Shown here piece by piece: positions 15,891-25,500 of a stretch of 47,850 nucleotides of DNA (positions are counted from its first letter, which is position 1; every line of letters starts with the position of its first letter). The notes under the pieces are model-generated. The model searched no databases. It had not been told where the DNA came from and worked only from the letters and a program-made list of their open reading frames with translations. The DNA is from an uncultured Prevotellaceae bacterium (lineage in GTDB: Bacteria; Bacteroidota; Bacteroidia; Bacteroidales; Bacteroidaceae): the NCBI GenBank assembly GCA_902775605.1, contig CACYNE010000035.1, positions 1-47,850 of the forward strand, written 5' to 3'. A program made the translations under genes and the position numbers.

Positions 15891-17678
15891 TTACATACGC
15901 TCAGGTACTTCGATGCCCAGCAGACCCATACCGTTCTTGATAATCTTGGCGACGTTCTTTGCCAGCATCAAGCGCACGGCTTTCTTCTGCTCATCAGGTT
16001 CGTTGAGGATAGAGAAGTCGTGGTAGAACTGGTTGAACACCTTTGTCAACTCATAGCAGTAGTTGGCAATGCCAGAGGGACTGTAGTCCTTGCCGGCCTG
16101 CTCAACGGCTGCACCAAACTCACTCATCTTCTGGATGAGCTCGATTTCCTTGCCAGAGAGACTAGATATATTAGAAATACTAGAGGGACTTGACAGGGCG
16201 GCAGACTTTCTTAGGATGCTGCGGATACGAGCATAGGTGTATTGGATGAAAGGACCGGTGTTGCCGTTAAAGTCGATACTCTCCTCTGGGTTGAACAGCA
16301 TATTCTTGCGGGCATCAACCTTCAGGATGAAGTACTTCAGGGCGCCCATACCCACAATGCGGGCAATTTCGCGACGCTCTTCTTCGGTCATATCATCAAA
16401 CTTACCCAGTTCCATTGAGGTCTTGTAGGCATCTTCTACCATCAGCTCCATCAGATCGTCTGCGTCAACCACAGTTCCCTCGCGGCTCTTCATCTTACCG
16501 TTAGGCAGTTCCACCATACCGTAAGAGAAGTGAACGAGTTCTTTACCCCACTTGAAGCCCAGACGGTCGAGCAGGATAGAGAGCACCTGGAAATGGTAGT
16601 TCTGCTCGTTGCCTACAACATAGATCATCTTGTCGATGGGATAATCCTGGAAACGCATCTCGGCAGTACCGATGTCCTGTGTCATATATACAGAGGTGCC
16701 GTCAGAACGGAGCAGCAACTTCTGGTCGAGTCCCTCGTTGGTCAGGTCAGCCCAAACCGAGTTGTCCTCGTGACGCTCGAAAAGTCCCTTTGCAAGTCCT
16801 TCCTCCACCTTGGCCTTTCCCTTGAGGTAGGTCTGGCTCTCGTAATAGATCTTGTCGAAGCCGACGCCCATCTTCTTGTAGGTCTCGTCGAAACCGGCAT
16901 ATACCCAGTTGTTCATCTTTTCCCACAGGGCACGCACCTCGGGGTCGTTGTTCTCCCATTTCACCAGCATCTCGTGAGCCTCCTTGATGAGTGGAGCCTC
17001 TTGCTTGGCTTTCTCCTCGTCCATTCCCTGGGCAACGAGTTCCTTGATTTCTTCACGATAGTGCTTGTCGAAAGCCACGTAATAGTCGCCAATCAGGTGG
17101 TCGCCCTTCTTGCCAGAGCTTTCGGGTGTCTCACCATTGCCATACTTCAGCCAGGCGAGCATGGACTTACAGATATGAATACCGCGATCGTTCACGATAT
17201 TGGTCTTGACCACCTTGTTGCCATTGGCCTCCATAATCTGAGCCAGCGACCAACCCAGCAGGTTGTTGCGTACGTGGCCCAAGTGCAGAGGTTTGTTGGT
17301 GTTGGGTGAAGAATATTCAATCATGACGAGAGGCGATTCTTCTGTGGCCAGCTTCATGCCGAAGTGGTCATCCTTGTCCATGGCCTGCAGCAGTTCCAGC
17401 CAAGCGCCTTCGCCAATGCTCAGGTTCAGGAAGCCCTTTACAACATTGAACTTTTCAACGGCCGAACAGTTATCGACCAGATACTGACCAATCTCCTGAG
17501 CCGTTTGCTCGGGTGATTTCTTGGCGGCCTTCACAAATGGGAATACCACCAGCGTCAGGTTACCCTCAAACTCGCTGCGTGTCTTCTGCAGCTGCAGCAT
17601 CTTTTCGCTTGCCTCCATGCCGTAGAGAGCCTTCACGGCCTGTCCTGCGGCTTGACTTATCAGTGTCTCGATATTCAT
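15891..17678 (-). CDS. argS: Arginyl-tRNA synthetase
   Basis: ArgS charges tRNA-Arg. The 595-residue protein has the N-terminal Add1-type domain, the class I HIGH motif as HLGH (about 132-135) within SSPNTNKPLHLGHVRNN, the KMSKS counterpart GKMKSREG near residue 394, and the C-terminal DALR anticodon-binding domain. The ATG at 17678 was chosen over the frame start at 17711 because the promoter box at 17709-17716 would lie across the longer start. A serine-rich stretch near the DALR domain (LSSPSSISNISS) is encoded by a degenerate 9-bp tandem repeat. Length is otherwise normal. Confidence 0.97.
   Translation of the reverse strand: MNIETLISQAAGQAVKALYGMEASEKMLQLQKTRSEFEGNLTLVVFPFVKAAKKSPEQTAQEIGQYLVDNCSAVEKFNVVKGFLNLSIGEGAWLELLQAMDKDDHFGMKLATEESPLVMIEYSSPNTNKPLHLGHVRNNLLGWSLAQIMEANGNKVVKTNIVNDRGIHICKSMLAWLKYGNGETPESSGKKGDHLIGDYYVAFDKHYREEIKELVAQGMDEEKAKQEAPLIKEAHEMLVKWENNDPEVRALWEKMNNWVYAGFDETYKKMGVGFDKIYYESQTYLKGKAKVEEGLAKGLFERHEDNSVWADLTNEGLDQKLLLRSDGTSVYMTQDIGTAEMRFQDYPIDKMIYVVGNEQNYHFQVLSILLDRLGFKWGKELVHFSYGMVELPNGKMKSREGTVVDADDLMELMVEDAYKTSMELGKFDDMTEEERREIARIVGMGALKYFILKVDARKNMLFNPEESIDFNGNTGPFIQYTYARIRSILRKSAALSSPSSISNISSLSGKEIELIQKMSEFGAAVEQAGKDYSPSGIANYCYELTKVFNQFYHDFSILNEPDEQKKAVRLMLAKNVAKIIKNGMGLLGIEVPERM
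16161..16196. repeat. Degenerate 9-bp tandem repeat inside argS
   Basis: Four units on the plus strand read actagatat, attagaaat, actagaggg and acttgacag. They are in frame and encode the serine-rich stretch near the start of the anticodon-binding domain. Confidence 0.65.
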
Positions 17679-17708
17679 AATCGCTTGTATATATAATAAT
17701 GTGGGGTG

Positions 17709-17716
17709 CAAAGGTA
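17709..17716 (-). promoter_or_regulatory. -7 box TACCTTTG for argS
   Basis: The minus strand reads TACCTTTG 30 bases before the argS ATG, with TTTGCC about 20 bases further upstream as a -33 element. Both positions fit the Bacteroidota consensus. Confidence 0.82.
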
Positions 17717-17909
17717 CAATTTTTTATTGGAATAGGCAAATAAAACGTCAGTTTTTGCAATTGAACGCCTTTAGGAAGCCAGTCGTTCTGAAAGGAATCA
17801 TTTTATGGAATATATCAAACAGTCAAAATTGTTTATACATGTTGTAAAATAAAACACAAAAAAGTGATAATTTATACTATTTTTATAACTTGAATTAAAC
17901 GAAAAGTAG

Positions 17910-17917
17910 TAATTTTG
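17910..17917 (+). promoter_or_regulatory. -7 box TAATTTTG for the first giant surface protein
   Basis: TAATTTTG lies 50 bases before the ATG at 17968, with TTG 17 bases upstream. The sequence from about 17902 into the leader is nearly the same as at 22490-22540, before the second paralogue. Confidence 0.75.
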
Positions 17918-17967
17918 CGTCCGAATTTTATAATTTTTCGTTTATTATTAAATTTTAAATTAGACTT

Positions 17968-20900
17968 ATGGGTAAAAAGATTTGTTTTTTGTGGGTGTTG
18001 GCAGTAGCGCTGCTCATATCCCCCATTCATGCCCAGACTGTTGCTAAAAGGATGAAAGCAACAGCGGAACGGTTTGTCGCAGATAAGCCGCTGGTGCAGG
18101 AAAAAATGAAAGCCGCAAAGGCTGCCAAGGCAAAAGCTAAAGGCAGGTTCCAGAAATTCGAAAAGGTCAAATCTCCGTTGCAGGCGACAGAATCAACAGG
18201 TGAGGTCGTTGATTCGCATGGCATTATTACGAGTCCTGCCGAGGGTGAGGTGCTGACATTCCTTCGTTCTGGTTACTCCTATTATTCGGCGAATCAGCAG
18301 GTGGCCCTTACAGGACAGAGTGGCACGGTAACTATCGTGGAATGTAGTGATGGTACGATTTATATCAAGGATCCTCTTGCCATGAATCCTGCGGAGACAT
18401 GGGTGAAAGGAACAAAGGAGGGTAATACCATTACTATTCCTGCCAAGCAGCCCCTCTTTTATAGTATTCGTTTGGGTACAACAGCCAGTCTGCGCTGGGG
18501 CCTAAAAACTGAAGGCGGTGATTATGTCGTGGCAGACGACCATGCAGATGCCTTTACCTTCACGATAAATGGAAATACAATCTCTCTGGAGGGCACGTCT
18601 GGTGATGGCTATTTTATGGGTCAGTTCTGGGATGATGACAACAGATTCTCCAATTATGGTGATTATGAAACTGTGTGGAACAAGTTGGTTGTTCCCACTC
18701 ATATTGACGAACTGCCCTATGTACCTTCTTTCTTGGATCTGGCAGACCAGACTTCTTTCACCATTATTAATGCAAACAATGATGATGGCAGTTGGAGGTT
18801 TACCTCTGGTGGCTATGCTCAATATAGCTATAATAGGTATAATGCTGCCGATGACTGGCTGATTACGCCTGCCATCAAGTTGGAGGCTGGTAAGGCCTAT
18901 CGTTTTGCCATTGATACTTGGGCAAGTTTCTGTCCAGAGCGTATTGAGGTGAAGATGGGAACAGACAAGACGGTAGAGGCAATGACAAAGGCTGTTGTGG
19001 ATGCAACTGATGTGACCTGGAAAAGCGATGATGTCCAGACGCTGGAGAATAAACTGATCACAGTTGATGAAGACGGCTACTATTATTTTGGTCTCCATGC
19101 AATTTCCGATCCTGATGAGTATTTCCTCCATGTCAATAACCTCGTTGTGGAGTTTAGTGCAGATTTGAATGGTCCTGACTCCGTTACCAATCTAACCGTT
19201 GTTCCTACAGAGAATAAGTTAGAAGCAACCATTCGCTTTAATGCCCCCACAAAGACTGTAAATGGTGCGGACTTGACGGAGAACCTGACTAAGATTGAGA
19301 TTCTTCGCGATGGTGAAGTGATCACGACCTTGGAAGATGTTGCTCCAGGTGCCGAAATAAGTTATGTTGATGCTGACAACGCTTTGACGATTGGAAGCTA
19401 TGTCTATCAGGTCGTTGCTTACAACGCATCTGGCAAGGGCCTGACCAGTGATGGCGTCACGGCTCATGTCTCTGTTGTCTTTGAGGTGCCTTATGTGGCA
19501 GACTTCTCCCAGAATGGCGTCTTTGATAAGTTCCAGGTGATTGACGCCAATGGCGACCATTCTACTTGGAAGTGGGAGGATACGGCCAAGTTTGCTTATT
19601 ACGAGCATAATGACAATAATGCTGGCGACGATTATCTTGTTTCTCTGCCCATTCATTTGGAAGCAGGTAGGCATTATGTTGTGACAGCGAATGTGAATGC
19701 CTTTGATAGTGACTTTGAAGAATGTTTTGAGGTGGTTCTTGGCAGGGCTGCCTCTGCTTCAAGCCTGACGATGAGGCTGATTGAACCTACTGTTCTCACG
19801 TCAGAGTTTGCTGCAGACTATGAGAATACATTCACGGTTCCAGTCAGTGGAAACTACTATGTTGCCATTCATGCTATCAGCGATAAGGCCAAGTACTTCT
19901 TGGTGGCTCACAGTCTGTCTGTGACCAAGGGTGTCGAGCCTACCGCTCCAGCAGCAGTGTCAGACTTCACTGCCACAGCAGGCGCTCTGGGCTCTCTGGA
20001 GGTTAATCTCGCCTTTACGGCTCCAACGAAGGCTGCTAACGGCAGTGAACTCGAAGATGCCATGACTATTGATGTCTATCGTAATGATATCTTGGTGAAA
20101 ACCCTTGAAAATGTGGCTCCTGGCAGCTCGCTGTCATGGAAGGATGACAATGTAGGCAATGGCAAGACTTATGCTTATCAGGTAGTAGCCTCAAATGTCG
20201 ATGGCGCTGGCGTGAAGAGTGATAAGGTGGACGTGTTTGTAGGTATTGACGTGCCTGCAGCAGTCGAGAACGTTGGTGCAAAAGACCAGAACTCTCATAT
20301 CCTCTTCTCGTGGGATGCTGTTGGCACTACTGGTCCTCGTGGCGGCTATGTGGATCCTGCCCAAGTAACCTATAAGGCATGGACGGTAGGTTTCGAGACC
20401 TATATGTATTGGGAGGTCCCTGTTCTTAAGGAGATGATTGGTGAGGTGACAGGTCAGACCAGCCTTGAAGCGGCCTATAATACTTCGGAGGGTGAGCAGG
20501 GTCTCGAATATTTTGCTATCCAGCCCAACAGTGTGACGGGTGCCGGTGAGGAGACTTACACAAGTTTCTTGGTCGGCAAGCCTTATTCTCTGCCATTCAT
20601 GGAGAGCTTTACCGGTCAGAAACTGCATTACTACTGGTCTTCTGATGCAGCTCTCTTGGTGTCGCAAGAATCTGCCGATAATGATGGCGTGGCGCTCGAG
20701 ATGTTGTCCGAACAGAGAGGTGCAGCCTTTTTTGAGTCGGGTAAGATTAGTATCAAGAATACCGCTAACCCCACACTTATCTTTAACGCGAAAGGCTCGA
20801 ATATCAAGGTCCTGACGGTTTATGGCGCTAAAGACGGCGGTGATTCTGAGGTCTTGCAAGCAGTTCAGTTGACGGGGGCTTATGATACTTATAAAATTTC

Positions 20901-22263
20901 TCTGGATAACCTAAAGGATGCCCAGAACTACGTGCGTTTCAAGTTCGTTGCCCGCTACATGAATCCTTGTACGTTGGACGATGATGGAAATGTTATTGAT
21001 AAAGGTGATTTCGTCACGATAGATGCTATCCGTGTGGTGGACCTCTACGAGCATGACGTGGAGGTGATTGTAAATGCACCTGCCACAGTGGTTGCTGGTG
21101 ACACTGCTCATGTGACGGTTGTTGTGAGAAACAATGCCGATACGGAAGCTACAGGTTATTCGTTGAAGCTGACTGATGATGAGCATGCGATATTTGACCA
21201 GGCTATTGATATTCCTTTGAAGGGCTTCTCTTCTATTGGTATGGATTTGGAACTTCGGACAACAGTGTTCGATGAGGCTACAGATGTGGCTTTGAAAGCA
21301 GAGGTGTTTTACTCCGACGATTTGAACCCCGTTAATAATACCGATGAGGCGGTTATTACAATTGTGGATCCCGCCGTCAGCATACCTACAGATTTTGTGG
21401 CCCAGCAGGTAGGCGATAGTACTGTCACGCTGACATGGACAACTCCGGCTTCCGTTGCTGTTGCTCCTGTGACTGAGAGTTTCGAGGATGGCTTGGCGGG
21501 CTTCACAACGGTGGATGCCGATGCCGATGGCAACGACTGGATCCATCATGTGAATGTAGAAGGTCAGGGTGAAAAATACATGACCAAGACAGGTAATGGC
21601 AGTGTTTACTCCGAGAGCTATATTAATTATGTTGGAGCTGTCAATCCCGATAACTGGCTGATTACGCCTGCCGCTAAGCTGGATGGTGAATTCTCGTTCT
21701 GGGCTTGCGGTCAGGATGAGGACTATGTGGCTGAACACTTTGCTGTTTATGTCTCAACTACCAGCGCTACTGATCCTGCCGCCTTTACGAAGGTTTCTGA
21801 TGAGTTTGTTGCTACTGCTGAAATGAAAGAGTATAAGGTTGATTTGAGTGCATTTGCTGGTCAGAGCGGTTACGTTGCTATTCGTCACTACCATGTCACT
21901 AACCTGTTCTGCCTGGTTGTAGATGATGTGACCTATACTCCTGTAGATCTTGTTCCTGTCAGCTATAATGTCTATGTAGATACTGCTGCGGAAAATACAA
22001 CCACCGAGACTACTGCAGATATTAAGAACTTGTCTGCTGGCAACCACATCTTTGCTGTGACAGCTGTTTTCGCAAATGGTGTTGAGTCTCGACCTGTGAA
22101 GACGACTCTTGAAATAGTGAATGCCATTAATGAAATTGTGAACAGTGGCAAGTCGTTCTCTATCTATACTGTAGATGGCAAGCTCATCAACCGACAGGCA
22201 ACCAGTCTGGATGGTTTGAAAGGCACTTATATCGTCAATAAGAAAAAGATAATTCTGAATTAA
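17968..22263 (+). CDS. Giant multidomain surface protein with cleaved-adhesin-like domains and T9SS tail (paralogue 1)
   Basis: The 1431-residue product has a signal peptide ending at HAQ (residue 23). A basic Ala/Lys-rich segment follows (27-66), then a module with IYIKDPLAMN and TWVKGTKEGNTITIPAKQ (about 129-240). Next come two jelly-roll (choice-of-anchor J-like) units with DDWLITPAIKLEAGK and GDDYLVSLPIHLEAGR, each followed by fibronectin III-like domains. A CARDB-like domain (HDVEVIVNAPATVVAGD) precedes a third jelly-roll domain typical of cleaved adhesins (DNWLITPAAKLDGEF). The end, IYTVDGKLIN to GTYIVNKKKIILN, is a type A T9SS sorting tail. It is probably attached to or released from the surface; the ligand is unknown. 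A clear terminator follows. Confidence 0.88.
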   Translation: MGKKICFLWVLAVALLISPIHAQTVAKRMKATAERFVADKPLVQEKMKAAKAAKAKAKGRFQKFEKVKSPLQATESTGEVVDSHGIITSPAEGEVLTFLRSGYSYYSANQQVALTGQSGTVTIVECSDGTIYIKDPLAMNPAETWVKGTKEGNTITIPAKQPLFYSIRLGTTASLRWGLKTEGGDYVVADDHADAFTFTINGNTISLEGTSGDGYFMGQFWDDDNRFSNYGDYETVWNKLVVPTHIDELPYVPSFLDLADQTSFTIINANNDDGSWRFTSGGYAQYSYNRYNAADDWLITPAIKLEAGKAYRFAIDTWASFCPERIEVKMGTDKTVEAMTKAVVDATDVTWKSDDVQTLENKLITVDEDGYYYFGLHAISDPDEYFLHVNNLVVEFSADLNGPDSVTNLTVVPTENKLEATIRFNAPTKTVNGADLTENLTKIEILRDGEVITTLEDVAPGAEISYVDADNALTIGSYVYQVVAYNASGKGLTSDGVTAHVSVVFEVPYVADFSQNGVFDKFQVIDANGDHSTWKWEDTAKFAYYEHNDNNAGDDYLVSLPIHLEAGRHYVVTANVNAFDSDFEECFEVVLGRAASASSLTMRLIEPTVLTSEFAADYENTFTVPVSGNYYVAIHAISDKAKYFLVAHSLSVTKGVEPTAPAAVSDFTATAGALGSLEVNLAFTAPTKAANGSELEDAMTIDVYRNDILVKTLENVAPGSSLSWKDDNVGNGKTYAYQVVASNVDGAGVKSDKVDVFVGIDVPAAVENVGAKDQNSHILFSWDAVGTTGPRGGYVDPAQVTYKAWTVGFETYMYWEVPVLKEMIGEVTGQTSLEAAYNTSEGEQGLEYFAIQPNSVTGAGEETYTSFLVGKPYSLPFMESFTGQKLHYYWSSDAALLVSQESADNDGVALEMLSEQRGAAFFESGKISIKNTANPTLIFNAKGSNIKVLTVYGAKDGGDSEVLQAVQLTGAYDTYKISLDNLKDAQNYVRFKFVARYMNPCTLDDDGNVIDKGDFVTIDAIRVVDLYEHDVEVIVNAPATVVAGDTAHVTVVVRNNADTEATGYSLKLTDDEHAIFDQAIDIPLKGFSSIGMDLELRTTVFDEATDVALKAEVFYSDDLNPVNNTDEAVITIVDPAVSIPTDFVAQQVGDSTVTLTWTTPASVAVAPVTESFEDGLAGFTTVDADADGNDWIHHVNVEGQGEKYMTKTGNGSVYSESYINYVGAVNPDNWLITPAAKLDGEFSFWACGQDEDYVAEHFAVYVSTTSATDPAAFTKVSDEFVATAEMKEYKVDLSAFAGQSGYVAIRHYHVTNLFCLVVDDVTYTPVDLVPVSYNVYVDTAAENTTTETTADIKNLSAGNHIFAVTAVFANGVESRPVKTTLEIVNAINEIVNSGKSFSIYTVDGKLINRQATSLDGLKGTYIVNKKKIILN

Positions 22264-22282
22264 TTCTGTAAATTCTATCATT

Positions 22283-22322
22283 CAGGGAGCGTAAGTTAAC
22301 TTGCGCTCCCTGTTTGTTTTTT
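22283..22322 (+). terminator. Terminator after giant surface protein 1
   Basis: The arms cagggagcgtaagtt and aacttgcgctccctg are complementary with one G-T pair and are followed by tttgtttttt. This separates the two paralogues into independent units. Confidence 0.9.
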
Positions 22323-22497
22323 CGCCAAAAATCGGTATATTTGGAGGCTTATTGTCCTTTTTCAGACGTTTTTTGGGGCTGTAGTAACAAAAATTTGGTA
22401 TTTTTGTGTAAATGCTTTATTTCTTGATTTAAAACAATTGAAATGCGAAAAAGTGATAAATTATTCGATTTTTGTGCATTTATTTATCAAAAAGTAG

Positions 22498-22505
22498 TAA
22501 ATTTG
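22498..22505 (+). promoter_or_regulatory. -7 box TAAATTTG for the second giant surface protein
   Basis: TAAATTTG lies 51 bases before the ATG at 22556, with TTTG 23 bases upstream. It is embedded in the same conserved leader seen before the first paralogue. Confidence 0.75.
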
Positions 22506-22555
22506 CACCCGAATTTTATAATTTTTCGTTTATTATTAATCTTTTATTAGTACTT

Positions 22556-25500
22556 ATGGGTAAAAAGTTTACTTTATCATTGTTAGTGTTGGCAGCCATG
22601 CTGCTGGCATTACCAATTCAGGCCCAGAATGCTTTTGTTGCCAGGAAGGCTCTTCCTTCTAAGGTGATGAAAGGCATACATGGCCAGGAGTTAAAGAAAG
22701 GCTACACCTTCGCTGCAAAGAATGTGAAGGAAGTGGTTGCTCAAGCTCGTCTGACTGCAGAGCAGAAGGCAGAGATTGATCGTATTGAACTCGCCAAGTT
22801 GTGGGAGAACAACATGGAGCGTATTCAGGATGGCAAATTTAGTCGCTTGGTATGTGCTTCTTTCAACGAAAGCGCACAGTCATTGAAACTTAATGCTCCT
22901 GTTAGCAATCGTTTCAATGCTCCTAAGAAGGCTGAGACAAAAGATGAGCATGGTATCATCACAGAGCCAGGCGAGGGCGTAGTGAAAGTATATACTGTTA
23001 CAGGTAGTGGATATAAGTATAGCGGCCAGGCTACAACACAGGTTGCTCAGAGTGGTACGACTCAGATTATTGAGAGCGAGGATGGTACCGTCTATATTAA
23101 GGATATCGTCTCTACTTATAAAACTGGTGCTTGGGTTAAGGGTACCAAGAATGGTAACACAATTACTGTGCCTGCTAAGCAGCCAATTAATTATAACAGC
23201 GATTATGATGCAACTTTGAGTCCACGCTGGGCTGCAGGTTCTGGTATTTCTAATCCCTCAGCTGCAGATGAAACTGCCGAGAACTTTACCTTTGTTGTAG
23301 ATGAGGCAGCAGGTACTATCTCTCTGCAGGGAACCAGTGAAAACTTGTTTATGGCAGTGTTGTGGGATGATGATGATTCTTATAGCGGTAATGGTGTTTA
23401 TGGCACCGTTTACACCTATGACCACGATTATGCTGCTCCAACCACAGTGACCGTAACTCCTCCCGCAGGTCTGGAGACTGAGACTTGGTATGCTAGTGGT
23501 CATACCTATACCCAAAGCACTGGTCAGGTGGCATTTGAGAGTACTATCAAAGTTGGATTCGATGGTAATGACGTTTATCTGCAGGGTGTGTTCAGCAACT
23601 TCCCCGATGCTTGGATGAAGGGTACTATCAATGGTACAACCGTTACTTTTGCTGGCTTGCAGGTTCAAGGTACTTACGCTTCTACCTATACCATCTATGC
23701 TACTGGTGGTGATAACTCAGGTCTTATTGACTACGTCATGACCTATGATGCAGAAAACAAAGTGCTCAGTTCTGAAAATGCCCTGTTCGCCAATGCAGCA
23801 GTGGATCAAATTTATTATCTGACTTATGTAACCGATTTGACAATCGCTCAGGCTGCTCCTGCTGAGGAGGAAGCTACTACTGCAGCTCCTGTTGATGTTC
23901 TTCCTTATGAAAATGCATTGAATACTGCAGATTTGTTTGGCGAGTTTGGTGTTATTGATAGCAATAAGGACGGTAAGACTTGGACTGTTAATGCGAAGGG
24001 TGCCCAGTACTCTTTTAGTTCTGCTAATGACGGTGATGACTGGCTCGTTTCTCCTGCTATTAAGCTGGAGGCTGGTAAGAGGTATCACTTCGCTATGGAT
24101 GCTGCAGCTGCTGCGGCTAAATATCCTGAGCGTGTGGAGGTGAAGTTGGGCACTGAGCCTAAGGCTTCTGCTTTCACCACAGAAGTTATTCCTGCTACTG
24201 TTATTGACTTCACAGATTTCCAGACTCTTGAAAATGAGGCTGTTGTTGTCGGCGAGACTGGTTATTATCATTTTGGTATTCACGCAATTTCAGATAAAGA
24301 TGAATACAACCTTTATGTGACCAACTTCCTTGTAGAGGCTGGTGTTGATGATGCAGCTCCTGCTGCTGTTACCGACTTTGACGTTGTTGCTACTGCTGGT
24401 AAATTAGAAGCTACTATTAGCTTCAAGGCTCCTGTTCTGACTGCAGGTGGACAAGAACTGGCTTCTATTGATAGTATTAATGTTAAGCGTGATGGTAAGG
24501 CCATTGTATCTCTCAAGAACGTTGTTCCTGGTGCAGATGCTCAGTATGTTGATGCTGCTGAGGATTTGACGATAGGTGCTCACGTTTATCAGGTGATTGC
24601 ATACAATGCAGCAGGTGCTGGCGTGAAGAGTGAAGAGAAGAGCGTGTTCCTCTCTGCTGTTCTGGAAGTTCCTACATCTTTTGATTTGACTCAGCAGAGT
24701 GTCTTCGATTTGTTCCAGGTGATTGATGCAAATGAAGATGATGAGACATGGTCCTGGAGTTCTTCTTATGGTACAAACTATTCTTATAGCGAATCTTTGG
24801 CTGCTGATGACTATCTGGTTGCAGCACCTGTTAAATTTGAAGCAGGTAAGAACTACAAGGTCGTTGTAACTGCAAATGCTGCAAGTACAAGCTATCCCGA
24901 GGCATTCCGCGTGCTTGTTGGTAAGGAGGCTACTGTTGATGGCTTGACTATCCTGGCTGCTGATACCACATGGGTAGAAACGAAGGAACTGGAGGATTAT
25001 GAGAGTGAGTTCACTATTGCTGAAGATGGAACCTACTATGTAGCAATCCAGGCAGTAAGCCCAGCCAACATGTGGCGCCTGAATGTGACTAAACTGTCTA
25101 TTGAGAAGGGTGCTGATCCTAAGGCTCCTGCAGTAGTAGATGAGTACAAGGTTATGTCTGGCGTGAAGGGTGCGAACTGGGCTGTGGTATCATTCAAGGC
25201 TCCTGCTAAGGCAATTGATGGTACTGATCTGACAGAAAATATGTCAATCGATATCCTGCGTGGTGATTCTCTCATTCAGACTTTGGAAGATGTAGCTCCT
25301 GCTGAATTCAAGAGCTATAAGGATGAAGACGTAGAGTCAGGTTTCAATACTTATCAGGTGATTGCTCGCAACTCTTATGGTCCTGGTAAGAAGAGTGATA
25401 AGGTTAAGGTATTCGTTGGTATCGATACACCTGCTGACTTGGCAGGATTGACCGCTACAGACAATGCTACTTCTATTGGCTTCGCATGGGATAAGGTTGG

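Noticed and set aside
22472-22555. Longer start for giant paralogue 2
   Set aside because: The extension crosses the promoter box and shared leader; the MGKK start matches paralogue 1.
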